This document shows, piece after piece, positions 1 through 8,510 of a DNA stretch of 64,000 nt (position 1 is the first letter of the stretch; each line of letters opens with the position of its first letter). Below the pieces are notes generated by a model. It made no database searches. It saw only the letters and a list, made by a program, of their open reading frames with translations, and was not told where the DNA came from. The translations under genes and the position numbers were made by a program. This DNA is from Planctomonas deserti (GTDB lineage: Bacteria; Actinomycetota; Actinomycetes; Actinomycetales; Microbacteriaceae): contig NZ_QANL01000001.1 of the NCBI RefSeq assembly GCF_003067705.1, positions 620,001 through 684,000 of the forward strand, in the 5' to 3' direction.

Positions 1-1858
1 AGCCGACGAGCTGCGGCCTGCCGAGGGAGGGCACGCTGACCACCGCGGCGGGGCGCTCGGCCCAGCCCCACTCCGCGAGCACCCGCACGCACGCACCGAT
101 CAGGGCGTCGTCCACCGGGGCGTCCGGGGCGCCGGCCGCGAACACCTCCCGCAGCCGGTTGCCCCAGCCGAGGTCGGTGAGGCGGGCGAGCGCGCGGCCC
201 TCCTGCACGACCTCGCCGGCGTTCACCGCGCCGGTCAGCGGCACGCCGACCGTGTTCGCCCCGGTCGGCCAGCGCAGCCGCGGCTCGATGGGCACACCGA
301 CGCGGTCGAGCGACGACGACGCGGATCCGCGCGCCTCGGCATCCACGTCGGTGGGGTACCAGGGCCCCGCGCAGCGGTCGCACCGCCCGCAGGGCGCGGC
401 GGTCTCGTCGTCGAGGGCGCGCTGCAGGAACTCCATGCGGCACATGCCGGTCGACTCGTACTCGAGCATTGCCTGCTGCTCCCGCTCGCGCGTCTCGGCC
501 ACCTGCCGGTATCGCTCGGCGTCGTAGGTCCAGGACTCGCCGGTGGCCGTCCAGCCGCCCTGTACGCGCGTGACGGCACCCTCGACGTCGAGCACCTTGA
601 GCAGCAACTCGAGCTGCGCGCGGCGCAGGCTCACCCTCGCCTCGAGGGCGGGCACCGACATCGGCCGGCCCTCGTGCGCGAGCTCCTCGATGACCGCATG
701 CGCGGCACGCTCCTTCGGCATGGACGCGGTCGCGAAGTACTGCCAGATCTCCGGGTCCTCGGAGCCGGGCAGCAGCAGCACGTCGGCGTGCTCCGTGGCG
801 CGGCCCGCGCGGCCCACCTGCTGGTAGTAGGAGACGGGCGACGACGGGGCGCCGAGGTGGATCACGAAGCCGAGGTCCGGCTTGTCGAAGCCCATCCCGA
901 GCGCGCTCGTGGCGACGAGCGCCTTCACCCGGTTCTGCTTGAGGTCCTCCTCCGCCTGCTCGCGGTCGCCCGGGTCGTCACGCCCGGTGTACGACCGCAC
1001 GGCGTGGCCCGCCTGCGCGAGCAGCCGGGCCGTGTCCTGGGCCGCGGACACGGTGAGCGTGTAGATGATGCCGCTGCCGGGCATGTCACCCAGGTGGCTG
1101 AGCAGCCAGCCGAGCCGCTCCTCGTTCGAGCGGAGCCGGAGCACCCCGAGCCGGAGCGACCGCCGGGCGAGGGGCCCGCGGATCGTGACGACCGGCGCGT
1201 CCGCCGTGCCTCCGCCGGACGGCGCGGGGGCGGCGCGGAGCTGCTCCTCGACGTCCGCGACGACGCGCCCGTTCGCGGTCGCCGTGGTGGCGAGCACGGG
1301 CACGCCGTCGGGCATCCGCTGCAGCAGCGTGCGCAGACGGCGGTAGTCCGGGCGGAAGTCGTGGCCCCAGTCGGAGATGCAGTGCGCCTCGTCGACCACG
1401 AGCAGGCCGATGCGATCGACCAGCTGCGGCAGCTGCTCGTCGCGGAAGCGCGGGTTGGTGAGGCGCTCGGGCGAGACGAGCAGCACGTCGACCTCGTCCG
1501 CGGCGAGCGCGCGGGTCACGTCGTCCCACTCGTGCGCGTTGCTCGAGTTCATGGAGAGGGCGCGCACGCCGGCCCGCCCGGCCGCGGCCACCTGGTCGCG
1601 CATCAACGCCAGCAGCGGCGAGACGAGCAGGGTCGGGCCGCTGCCCTGGCGGCGCAGCAGCAGCGTCGCGACGAAATACACGGCGGACTTACCCCATCCG
1701 GTGCGCTGCACGACGAGCGCGCGCGACCGGTCCTGCACGAGCGTCTCAATGGCCTCCCACTGGCCCTCGTGGAAATCGGCGCCGTCGTTGCCGACGAGTC
1801 GGCGGAGGATGTCGCGCGCGTCGTCGGCGAGGGTCCCGGTGTTCGTGGGTTGCTGCAT
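1..1858 (-). CDS. recQ: RecQ-family ATP-dependent DNA helicase (3' end outside window)
   Basis: Unwinds DNA 3' to 5' in recombination and repair. About 619 residues are visible from the ATG at 1858; the frame is open through base 1, so the C-terminus lies outside the window. Seen: a Q-motif-like FHEGQWEAI near residue 29, Walker A QRTGWGKS near 51, DEAH with LVVDEAHCISDWGHDF near 150, the second helicase domain with ATSALGMGFDKPDLGFVIH and YYQQVGRAGR, and a cysteine cluster CGRCDRC near 487 that fits the RecQ zinc site. Past the zinc site the protein runs on into a segment ending VVSVPSLGRPQLVG, which resembles the phosphoribosyltransferase-like tail of long actinobacterial RecQ proteins rather than an HRDC domain. 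It is divergent from the HAD gene at 2254. Confidence 0.9.
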   Translation of the reverse strand, partial: MQQPTNTGTLADDARDILRRLVGNDGADFHEGQWEAIETLVQDRSRALVVQRTGWGKSAVYFVATLLLRRQGSGPTLLVSPLLALMRDQVAAAGRAGVRALSMNSSNAHEWDDVTRALAADEVDVLLVSPERLTNPRFRDEQLPQLVDRIGLLVVDEAHCISDWGHDFRPDYRRLRTLLQRMPDGVPVLATTATANGRVVADVEEQLRAAPAPSGGGTADAPVVTIRGPLARRSLRLGVLRLRSNEERLGWLLSHLGDMPGSGIIYTLTVSAAQDTARLLAQAGHAVRSYTGRDDPGDREQAEEDLKQNRVKALVATSALGMGFDKPDLGFVIHLGAPSSPVSYYQQVGRAGRATEHADVLLLPGSEDPEIWQYFATASMPKERAAHAVIEELAHEGRPMSVPALEARVSLRRAQLELLLKVLDVEGAVTRVQGGWTATGESWTYDAERYRQVAETREREQQAMLEYESTGMCRMEFLQRALDDETAAPCGRCDRCAGPWYPTDVDAEARGSASSSLDRVGVPIEPRLRWPTGANTVGVPLTGAVNAGEVVQEGRALARLTDLGWGNRLREVFAAGAPDAPVDDALIGACVRVLAEWGWAERPAAVVSVPSLGRPQLVG

Positions 1859-1999
1859 CCGGCCATGCTCTCACCCGCCTCCGACTCCGCGGTGTGCGGG
1901 CGGCGGATCCGGGTACGGGGCTGCGCACGTGCCCTTGTGCCCTTGCCGCATTCGCGTCGTCCCCCTTGCCCTGCCGTACGCGCGTCGTCCCCCCGTGCT

Positions 2000-2062
2000 C
2001 CTGCCCAGGCAGCGGCGCTGTGCCCAGTTTCATCCTGGGCACGATGCCTCTGCCTGGGCAGG
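2000..2062. repeat. Nested inverted repeat, copy A (63 bp)
   Basis: Outer arms CCTGCCCAGGCAG (2000-2012) and CTGCCTGGGCAGG (2050-2062) are exact reverse complements, and each arm is itself almost palindromic. Inner arms TGCCCAG (2021-2027) and CTGGGCA (2035-2041) also pair. Copies B (30703-30765) and C (35045-35108) keep the arms and overall length while the filler differs. It sits between the divergent recQ and HAD genes; the rest of this 395-bp gap holds GC-rich low-complexity sequence and the HAD promoter. Confidence 0.85.
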
Positions 2063-2207
2063 GGCGGAGGAGGGAGCGGGCAGGGGGCGGGGAGCGGGCA
2101 GGGATGCGGGCGGGGCGATCGGGCGGGGTAGGCGGCGGGCGCGAGGGACGCAGGGCGAGCCCGGCAGGGGGACGGGCGGCGAAGGGGAGGAACCGGGGCG
2201 GCGCCGA

Positions 2208-2213
2208 TACGCT
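2208..2213 (+). promoter_or_regulatory. Probable -10 element of the HAD gene
   Basis: TACGCT fits the actinobacterial TANNNT -10. Transcription from about 2220 would give a leader of roughly 34 nt containing the GGGGAAGGA ribosome binding site before the ATG at 2254. No clear -35 element is visible. Confidence 0.4.
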
Positions 2214-2253
2214 GGGCCGCAGTGGCCGCCGGCCGCGGGGAAGGACGTGCAGG

Positions 2254-3048
2254 ATGCATCGCAACGAGATCGACTGCTGGCTCACCGACATGGACGGCGT
2301 CCTCGTGCACGAGAACAACGCGCTCCCCGGCGCCGCCGCTCTTCTGCAGCAGTGGAAGGACCAGGGCAAGCCGTACCTCGTCCTCACCAACAACTCGATG
2401 TTCACTCCGCGCGACCTGAGCGCACGCCTGCGCGCGTCCGGACTCGACGTGCCCGAGGCGGCCATCTGGACCTCCGCGCTCGCCACCGCATCCTTCCTGC
2501 AGCAGCAGATGCCCGGCGGCCGGGCCTTCGTGATCGGCGAGGCCGGCCTGACGACCGCCCTGCACGAGGCGGGCTTCATCATGACCGACAGCGACCCGGA
2601 CTACGTCGTGGTCGGCGAGACCCGCAGCTACTCCTTCGAGGCGATCACCCGCGCCATCCGGCTGATCAACACCGGCGCACGGTTCATCGCGACGAACCCG
2701 GACGCGACCGGCCCGAGCGCCGAGGGTCCGCTGCCGGCGACCGGCGCGGTGGTCGCGCTGATCACGAAGGCCACCGGCCGGGAGCCCTACATCGTGGGCA
2801 AGCCGAACCCGATGATGTTCCGGTCGGCGCTCAACCGCATCGGCGCGCACTCCGAGAGCACGGGCATGATCGGCGACCGCATGGACACCGACATCGTCGC
2901 CGGCATCGAGGCCGGCCTGTACACGGTGCTCGTGATGAGCGGCATCAGCGACGAGGCCGAGCTGCTGCGCTACCCGTTCCGGCCGGACGAGATACTGGGC
3001 GGGGTCGACGAGCTCGTCGAGCCGGAGCCGGTCGAGTCGGAGCTGTAG
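2254..3048 (+). CDS. HAD-superfamily class IIA phosphatase (NagD-like)
   Basis: Probable sugar- or nucleotide-phosphate phosphatase in the cytoplasm. 264 residues. The four HAD motifs are present: DMDGV near residue 12 (nucleophile and acid aspartates), TNNS near 45, the lysine of VGKPNPMMF near 180, and GDRMDTDI near 205. The start follows GGGGAAGGAC; longer open frames upstream are compositional. The family also includes pyridoxal phosphatases and 4-nitrophenyl phosphatases, so the substrate cannot be read from sequence. It converges with the gene ending at 3064. Confidence 0.85.
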   Translation: MHRNEIDCWLTDMDGVLVHENNALPGAAALLQQWKDQGKPYLVLTNNSMFTPRDLSARLRASGLDVPEAAIWTSALATASFLQQQMPGGRAFVIGEAGLTTALHEAGFIMTDSDPDYVVVGETRSYSFEAITRAIRLINTGARFIATNPDATGPSAEGPLPATGAVVALITKATGREPYIVGKPNPMMFRSALNRIGAHSESTGMIGDRMDTDIVAGIEAGLYTVLVMSGISDEAELLRYPFRPDEILGGVDELVEPEPVESEL

Positions 3049-3063
3049 TCCGGCCTCGAGGAG

Positions 3064-3960
3064 TCACTCCGTGGGCGGCACCTGCGGCACGGCGATGCTG
3101 CCGGTCAGCGGTTCCCCCGACGTCCGGCTGACGAAGCAGAAGATGTCGCGCTGGCCCGCATTCCACTGCTCCGCGGTCGCCGGGTACGCGCCCTGCACCT
3201 GCAGGTCCGTGTAGGGGGCCGCCGCGGCGACGTCGATGACCGTCGGCGCGCTGCACAGCAGACTCAGCTGCGGCTGGATGGCCTGCTCACCCGGGTAGTC
3301 GGGCGCGTCGGTGGGGAACCCGCCGCGGTGCACGAGCTGGGCCGGATGCGGGTTCGCGCAGTCCACGACCGTGAACTCCTCCTCCCACGGGCTCGCGTAC
3401 GGGTCGAGGCACTCGCCGCCCCGGAGGTCGTCCCAGGCGTGTACCCCCGGCGCCACCGGTCCCGCCGCGACGTCGGCGGGCTCCTCGGTCGGCGTGGGGG
3501 AAGGTGTCGGGGTGGGCGTCGGCGTTTCGCTCGGAGTGGGCGTCGCCGTCGGCGCCGGCTCCGGCTCCGGCGGAGTCTCCGCGGACGGCTGCGATGCCAG
3601 CCGCATCCCGAGGAAGAAGAGGGCCCCGAGAACGAGGACCGCGACGACGGCGAGCGCGGTCAGCAGCAGGGCGACCTTTCGCCGCTGTTTCCGATCGGTG
3701 GCCGGAGCAGCGGGCTCGGCTGTGCGCGCGGGCGCGGCCGCAGACGCAGGACCGGGCGCACCGGCCGGCACCGCCGGTCCGCCGCCCGGGCGGCGGATGG
3801 CCTGCGGATCCGGGGTCGACGGCGTCGCCTGCGGATCGCTCGGACCCGTTCCGTCCGCGCCGAGCTGGCGCAGCAGCCACTCGGCGTCGCCCGGCGTTCC
3901 CTCCGACCCGTTCCCCGCGCCCCCGCGCGACGGATCGTCCCGATCCTCCCCCCGAGCCAC
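3064..3960 (-). CDS. Septum-formation-like membrane protein with extracellular C-terminus
   Basis: 298 residues from a GTG start. A cytoplasmic Pro/Ala-rich N-terminus (1-94) is followed by one transmembrane segment (about 95-118), a Pro-Thr-rich extracellular stalk (about 125-160) and a globular domain with cysteines in GGECLDPY, VVDCANPH and LLCSAP plus a C-terminal IFCFV. This cysteine pattern matches the actinobacterial septum formation family, whose biochemical role is not established. It begins 2 nt after the pyrE stop codon, so it is probably co-transcribed with pyrE. Confidence 0.7.
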   Translation of the reverse strand: MARGEDRDDPSRGGAGNGSEGTPGDAEWLLRQLGADGTGPSDPQATPSTPDPQAIRRPGGGPAVPAGAPGPASAAAPARTAEPAAPATDRKQRRKVALLLTALAVVAVLVLGALFFLGMRLASQPSAETPPEPEPAPTATPTPSETPTPTPTPSPTPTEEPADVAAGPVAPGVHAWDDLRGGECLDPYASPWEEEFTVVDCANPHPAQLVHRGGFPTDAPDYPGEQAIQPQLSLLCSAPTVIDVAAAAPYTDLQVQGAYPATAEQWNAGQRDIFCFVSRTSGEPLTGSIAVPQVPPTE

Positions 3961-3962
3961 GA

Positions 3963-4511
3963 TCAGCTGAGCCCGAGGTCGTCCAGGCCGATGGCGAAGT
4001 AGTAGGGGTATCCGGCGCCCTCGATGATCTCGCGGGCCCCGGTGTTGCGGTCGACGACGACGGCGACGCCCGCGATCTCGGCGCCCACCTTCTTCAGCGC
4101 CTCGATCGCCTTGAGCGGCGAGCCGCCGGTCGTGGAGGTGTCCTCGACCACGATGACGCGCTTGCCCTCGAGGTCCGGTCCCTCGACCTGCCGGCCGCGG
4201 CCGTGGTCCTTGGGCTCCTTGCGCACGACGAAGGCGTCGTACTCGAGGCCACGCGCGGCGCCCTGGTGCAGCACGGCGGCCGCGACGGGGTCGGCGCCCA
4301 TCGTCAGGCCGCCCACGGCGGCGACGTCCGGGATGTCGGCGATCAGGTCGAGCATGACCTGCCCGATCAGCGGGGCGACCCGGTGGTCGAGGCTGACCCG
4401 GCGCAGGTCGACGTAGTAGCTCGCCTTCTTGCCGCTGGTCAGGGTGAAGTCGCCGTGGAACACGGCCTCGGCGGAGATGAATTCGATCAGTCGGCTGCGC
4501 GCATCGGTCAC
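3963..4511 (-). CDS. pyrE: Orotate phosphoribosyltransferase
   Basis: Converts orotate and PRPP to OMP in pyrimidine synthesis. 182 residues from the GTG at 4511. The PRPP-binding motif VIVVEDTSTTGGS is clear, as is the LTSGKKASYYVDLR segment typical of PyrE. An in-frame TTG at 4520 overlaps the probable -10 TAGTCT (4520-4525), so GTG 4511, two or three bases from the expected transcript start, is the better start. The septum-formation-like gene follows immediately. Confidence 0.92.
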   Translation of the reverse strand: MTDARSRLIEFISAEAVFHGDFTLTSGKKASYYVDLRRVSLDHRVAPLIGQVMLDLIADIPDVAAVGGLTMGADPVAAAVLHQGAARGLEYDAFVVRKEPKDHGRGRQVEGPDLEGKRVIVVEDTSTTGGSPLKAIEALKKVGAEIAGVAVVVDRNTGAREIIEGAGYPYYFAIGLDDLGLS

Positions 4512-4519
4512 GACAGCCA

Positions 4520-4525
4520 AGACTA
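4520..4525 (-). promoter_or_regulatory. Probable -10 element of pyrE
   Basis: On the minus strand this reads TAGTCT. The GTG start of pyrE lies 8 nt downstream, giving an almost leaderless transcript. Confidence 0.45.
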
Positions 4526-4609
4526 TTCCACCGGCCCCGCCCCTCCCTTAGCGCCGGGCGACCCGGCCGCCTCGCGTTCCGGGCGTGACGCGGAATCGGC
4601 CGTGGCGGG

Positions 4610-5269
4610 TCAGAGGGCGACGAGCGCGGCGGGCACGAGCGTGTAGGCGGCCACGAACGCCGCCGCCCCGACCAGCGCGAGCGCCACCGTGGCCAGCCGC
4701 ATCTGCATCGACGGGACGCGGCGCACGACGAGCACGAGGAGCAGCAGCACCCCGGCGCCGATCTCGACGAAGCCGTACGCGCCGAACACCCCGAGCACGG
4801 TCACGTAGTACACGCCCTCGCCGAGCAGCACGGCACTCGGCGCCGCGATGGCCGGCACGAGAAGCGCCGCGCGGCCGGATCGCAGCCAGGCCGCCGCGAG
4901 GCCGACCACCGGACCCACGACGATGGCCACGAGATTCCAGAAGTCGGGGAAGCCCGCCGTGTACGGGTATCCGCGCAGCGTCGAGACCACCCCGTACAGC
5001 TCGTTCATGAGCACGAAACAGGCGGCCCCGAGCACCGCTGCCACCACCGGCCGGGTCCGGCTCAGGTACACGGCGGCGAAGGCGATGACGGTCCAGGATC
5101 CGGACGAGTTGGCCAGTGGGGCGAGGGGCTCCGGCAGGTACTGCTGGCCGATCGGCGTCAGCGCTCCGGCCACCGCGGACCCGGCGAGCGCGAGCACCAC
5201 TCCCCCGATGCCGCGGAGGAGGCCTCGCCTCCGCTCGCGGGGGCGGGCGGGAAGCGCGGTCGTCGTCAT
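4610..5269 (-). CDS. Multi-pass membrane protein (resembles DUF6518)
   Basis: 219 residues from the ATG at 5269, preceded by a GGAGG-containing ribosome binding site. About six hydrophobic segments are visible, with charged loops such as YLSRTRP and VVRRVPSMQ between them. LYGVVSTLRGYPYTAGFPDFWN in the middle is the most characteristic stretch. The resemblance to DUF6518 is from memory of the family; no catalytic or transport motif is seen and no function is proposed. It is divergent from the hypothetical gene at 5434. Confidence 0.6.
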   Translation of the reverse strand: MTTTALPARPRERRRGLLRGIGGVVLALAGSAVAGALTPIGQQYLPEPLAPLANSSGSWTVIAFAAVYLSRTRPVVAAVLGAACFVLMNELYGVVSTLRGYPYTAGFPDFWNLVAIVVGPVVGLAAAWLRSGRAALLVPAIAAPSAVLLGEGVYYVTVLGVFGAYGFVEIGAGVLLLLVLVVRRVPSMQMRLATVALALVGAAAFVAAYTLVPAALVAL

Positions 5270-5421
5270 GCCTCCAGCCTCCCGGCGGTGGCCGCGGAGC
5301 CGCATCCGCCGACGGGATGAGCGGGCTCATCCGCAAGGCGGGTTCGCGGATGGAGGCCGCGGTCCGCGGTCGGGAGTCGCCCGATTAGGGCGAAGCACGG
5401 CCAATGCGGATACAGCGGCGT

Positions 5422-5427
5422 TAACGT
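5422..5427 (+). promoter_or_regulatory. -10 element, leaderless promoter
   Basis: TAACGT lies 6 nt before the ATG at 5434, the spacing expected when transcription starts at the start codon. There is no ribosome binding site. Confidence 0.55.
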
Positions 5428-5433
5428 CGGAGC

Positions 5434-6093
5434 ATGCCGTTCAGTGACGACATCTCCTCCGCCCGCGTTACCGACTCCGACCGGTTGCGGGACTTCGGCC
5501 CGCCTGTCTTCACCCTCGCGCCGCAACTGCGGGTCACCGAGCGGGGGTTCAGCTGGTACGGGTTCAGCGACCGGGTCGCCCGCCTGCACTTCTGGCTCGC
5601 CGACCCCTCGGGCAACTTCTGGTTCGAGGACACCCCGCTCGGGCGCATGGGCGTCGCGGAGCTGAAGGGGTTCGTGTTCACGGATGTCCCCGGGGCTGCG
5701 GGTTCCGGCGCCTCGGCGGCGAGCAGGGGCGAGGGCGGTGGCGCGGGCTCTGGGTCGGGCACGTCGGCGGCCCCGGGGGCGACGGACCGGGATGCGACGG
5801 CGGTCGCCGCGGTGCGGCACTACCTCGCCGACGCCATCGACTACTACTCCGCTGACCCCCTCGAGGATCTGTCCAGCGGGCGGTCCGAGCACCACCGTCG
5901 CGAGCTGGCGAAGCGCAGCCCCGGGCAGGACAGCCTCTCGGTGGACGGCCGACCGCATCCGGCCGTCGTGCTGGACTACGGCGACTACGTTGCCCGCTCC
6001 GCCTGGGTCGGCGACCGCCTCGCGACCCTTGTGCTGCGCTCGAGGGACCTGCGCTTCGTCGACGCGCGGCTGGTCACCCGCCCGGCCGACTGA
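5434..6093 (+). CDS. Hypothetical protein
   Basis: 219 residues, not recognised. Aromatic-rich segments GFSWYGFSDRVARLHFWLAD and NFWFEDTPLGRMG fill the first third, then a Gly/Ser/Ala linker (about 88-115), then a segment with HYLADAIDYYSADP and RSAWVGDRLATLVLRSRDL. It has no signal peptide or membrane segment and is probably cytoplasmic. Codon use matches its neighbours, and the leaderless promoter supports its being a real gene. Confidence 0.65.
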   Translation: MPFSDDISSARVTDSDRLRDFGPPVFTLAPQLRVTERGFSWYGFSDRVARLHFWLADPSGNFWFEDTPLGRMGVAELKGFVFTDVPGAAGSGASAASRGEGGGAGSGSGTSAAPGATDRDATAVAAVRHYLADAIDYYSADPLEDLSSGRSEHHRRELAKRSPGQDSLSVDGRPHPAVVLDYGDYVARSAWVGDRLATLVLRSRDLRFVDARLVTRPAD

Positions 6094-6179
6094 TCCGCCG
6101 CCGACCGGTTTGCGGGTCGGCACGCGAGCGCGCGATGCTGGAGGAGCCGGCGGAGTCGCCGCACGCGAGAAGGAGCACC

Positions 6180-6827
6180 ATGAGCCGGATCTTCCTGTAC
6201 GCCGACAGCGCCGACCGGGAAGCGGTGGGCGGCCTCCTGGGCGACCGGCTGATCCACGGCGTTACGACGAACCCGACGATCCTGCGCCGCGAGGGCCTCG
6301 GCGCCGAGGCCGCGGCCGACCTGTACGCCGAGTGGACGGGGCGCGGTGCGGCCGAGGTCTTCTTCCAGGCGTCCGGCGCCGACGTGACGTCGATGGAGGC
6401 CAGCGGGCTGCGCATCGCCCAACTGGGCAGCAACGCCGTCGTGAAGGTGCCGGCGACCGCGATCGGCTTCCCCGTGGCGGCCCGCCTCGCCGCGGCGGAC
6501 GTGCCCGTGCTCGTGACGGCCGTCTACTCGAGCGCCCAGGCGGTGACGGCCGCCGCAATCGGCGCCCGGTACATCGCCCCGTATCTTGGACGACTGGATG
6601 ACGCCGGTGTCGACGGCCTCGCCCTCGTGCGCGAGATGGTGACCCTGCTGTCCGGCACGGAGACGCACCCGCTGGTCGCGAGCGTGCGATCGCCGGAGCG
6701 CATCGTGGAACTGGTGGCGTCCGGGGTGCGTCACGTGACGGCCGCGCCCACGGTGCTGCGGGCGGCCCTCCTGCACGACGCGAGCGACGCGGCGGCCGCG
6801 GTCTTCGAGCGCGACGCCACGGTGTGA
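6180..6827 (+). CDS. Transaldolase / fructose-6-phosphate aldolase-like enzyme
   Basis: Class I aldolase of the small TalC/MipB type, 215 residues from ATG 6180 behind GAAGGAG. Signatures: LYADSADREAV and HGVTTNPTIL at the N-terminus and the Schiff-base lysine in NAVVKVPAT (about K89). Later come TAVYSSAQA and ARYIAPYLGRLDDAG, as in the family. The length fits fructose-6-phosphate aldolase or short transaldolases rather than the longer pentose-phosphate enzyme. It stands alone here, so the physiological substrate is open. Confidence 0.85.
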   Translation: MSRIFLYADSADREAVGGLLGDRLIHGVTTNPTILRREGLGAEAAADLYAEWTGRGAAEVFFQASGADVTSMEASGLRIAQLGSNAVVKVPATAIGFPVAARLAAADVPVLVTAVYSSAQAVTAAAIGARYIAPYLGRLDDAGVDGLALVREMVTLLSGTETHPLVASVRSPERIVELVASGVRHVTAAPTVLRAALLHDASDAAAAVFERDATV

Positions 6828-6927
6828 TGCGCGGCGCGCGGGGTGCGAGTCTCGCGGCGGTGCAACGAGGTGTGGCGCGATCGGCGGGCACGGAGGGGGC
6901 ACGTGGCGAGTCGCGGCCGGCGGGCAC

Positions 6928-6952
6928 GGTCCCTGAGCCTGTCGAAGGGACG
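6928..6952 (+). repeat. Single GTCCCT/AGGGAC hairpin repeat
   Basis: One half-element of the bipartite hairpin family that is abundant in this window: GTCCCT, a conserved loop, then AGGGAC. It lies between the transaldolase-like gene and the DUF222/HNH gene without its usual partner. Confidence 0.8.
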
Positions 6953-6995
6953 CAAGCTGTCACTCCGACCTGACCCGGACAGTTCCCCACAGGGC

Positions 6996-7023
6996 CGAAA
7001 GTTCCTCATCGAAGAAACTTTCG
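6996..7023. promoter_or_regulatory. Inverted repeat upstream of the DUF222/HNH gene
   Basis: CGAAAGTT (6996-7003) and AACTTTCG (7016-7023) are perfect 8-bp arms around a 12-bp centre. The dyad lies just upstream of the -10 element at 7030, where it could act as an operator. Confidence 0.5.
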
Positions 7024-7029
7024 ACGTGC

Positions 7030-7035
7030 TAGAAT
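7030..7035 (+). promoter_or_regulatory. -10 element, leaderless promoter of the DUF222/HNH gene
   Basis: TAGAAT is followed by 7 nt and then ATG 7043, favouring that ATG over the in-frame one at 7034, which overlaps the -10 element. Confidence 0.55.
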
Positions 7036-7042
7036 GTGTGCT

Positions 7043-8503
7043 ATGGCAACCCCGGCAGCGACGCTCCTCCGCACAGCGGACACCGTCGCGCGCCTGGGCG
7101 ATTCCCCAGCAGCATTCACGCTCCTGCCGAAGCAGGACCTCCTCGACGCGCTGCACGCCATCTCCGACCTCCGACAGTCCTGCGACACCTTCTCCGCCTG
7201 GATCGCCGGCGAGTTGAATCGCCGCTCGGTGCCTGACCTCGGCTCAGCAGGGTTGGCGCAGCAGGAGGGTTACCGCACACCGCAGGCCATGGTGGAAGCG
7301 ATCACCGGGACGACCAAGGGCGGTGCCGTCGCGATCGTGGAGGTGGGCAAGATGCTCGCCGAGACCGACGCCGTGGAGACCCTGCAGCGCGAGCACCCGG
7401 AGCTTCCCGCCCCTCCAACCCCGTGGCAGGCGCCGATCGCGCACGCGGTCACTGACGGAAAGGTGTCGATCGCGCAGGCGGACGCCATCCGAGCCGGCCT
7501 TGGGTTGCCGACGGACGCGGTGCCGGCCGAGGCCCTGTCGGAGGTGGCGCGAGAGCTGCTGGATGATGCGGCAACCCTCACGGCCGGTCAGTTGCACCGC
7601 CGAGCGAGGCAACTGCGCGACGACCTGAACGACACCGAAGTCGCCGACCGCGAGAAGGCACAACTCGACCAGCAGCACCTGAAGGCGTGGAAGCGCCCCG
7701 ACGGCATGGTTGAGGGCAAGTTTCTCTACGCACCCGAACCGGGCGCCTTTCTCCTGTCGGTTCTGGATGAGTTGACGAATCCCCGGCGCGGGGGCCCTCG
7801 GTTCGTGAAGGAGGAGGACCGCGCCCGGATCGATGCGATCGTCAACGACCTGCGGTCAACCGAGCGCCTGGCCGCCGACGGGTTCCTCGAGCTGCTCCGC
7901 ATCGGCGCCGACGCCGATCCCGGACAGGTCTTCGGAACGCGGCGGCCGGCGGTCCGGGTGATTGTCACGAAGGAGACGCTGGAATCCGGCGACGGCCACG
8001 GGTCGATCCAGGACACCGGCGAGGCCGTGAGCATCGCGACCATCCGCCGCGAGATCCGCTCGACGGGAACGGTCGCGGTGGTCCTGGACGACGACGGCCA
8101 ATGCGTCAACGTCGGACGCGAACAGCGCCTCTTCACCGCACGGCAGCGCATCGGACTCGCGGTGAGGGATGGCGGCTGCATGTGGCCCGGCTGCGACCGA
8201 CCACCGTCCTGGTGCGAAGCCCACCACATCAACCAGTGGAAACGCGACCACGGCAAGACCGACATCGCCGACGGCGTCCTGCTCTGCAAGCACCACCATC
8301 TGCTCCTTCACAACAACGGCTGGGACATCCGCCGAATCGGTGGCCGGTACCTGCTGCTCCCGCCGAGGTCGATTAGTCCAAATCGCGAGGCGCGGCACCT
8401 GGCGACGAAGAGCCGAGCGGTCCAGGAATGGGACGCCCGCCGACAGCGCCTCCGGACGCACGACCGAGACCGCTCCCCAGAACCGACTCCACCCAGCGGT
8501 TGA
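7043..8503 (+). CDS. DUF222 / HNH endonuclease family protein (13E12-repeat type)
   Basis: 486 residues. The N-terminal two-thirds is the helical DUF222 domain and the C-terminus is an HNH nuclease fold with CMWPGCDRPPSWCEAHHI, then LLCKHHHLLLHNNGW (about 380-430). The paired cysteines and histidines of a zinc-bound beta-beta-alpha-metal site are intact. Such genes occur in many copies in actinobacterial genomes and are thought mobile or selfish, with no settled role. A stem-loop and leaderless promoter precede it and a tandem hairpin-repeat array follows within 10 bp. An in-frame ATG at 7034 is the alternative start. Confidence 0.9.
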   Translation: MATPAATLLRTADTVARLGDSPAAFTLLPKQDLLDALHAISDLRQSCDTFSAWIAGELNRRSVPDLGSAGLAQQEGYRTPQAMVEAITGTTKGGAVAIVEVGKMLAETDAVETLQREHPELPAPPTPWQAPIAHAVTDGKVSIAQADAIRAGLGLPTDAVPAEALSEVARELLDDAATLTAGQLHRRARQLRDDLNDTEVADREKAQLDQQHLKAWKRPDGMVEGKFLYAPEPGAFLLSVLDELTNPRRGGPRFVKEEDRARIDAIVNDLRSTERLAADGFLELLRIGADADPGQVFGTRRPAVRVIVTKETLESGDGHGSIQDTGEAVSIATIRREIRSTGTVAVVLDDDGQCVNVGREQRLFTARQRIGLAVRDGGCMWPGCDRPPSWCEAHHINQWKRDHGKTDIADGVLLCKHHHLLLHNNGWDIRRIGGRYLLLPPRSISPNREARHLATKSRAVQEWDARRQRLRTHDRDRSPEPTPPSG

Positions 8504-8510
8504 TCCCCAC

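Noticed and set aside
674-3131. Long plus-strand open frames over the recQ gene and beyond
   Set aside because: Arg/Ala-rich translations without motifs; they are antisense or frame shadows of recQ and the HAD gene in GC-rich DNA.
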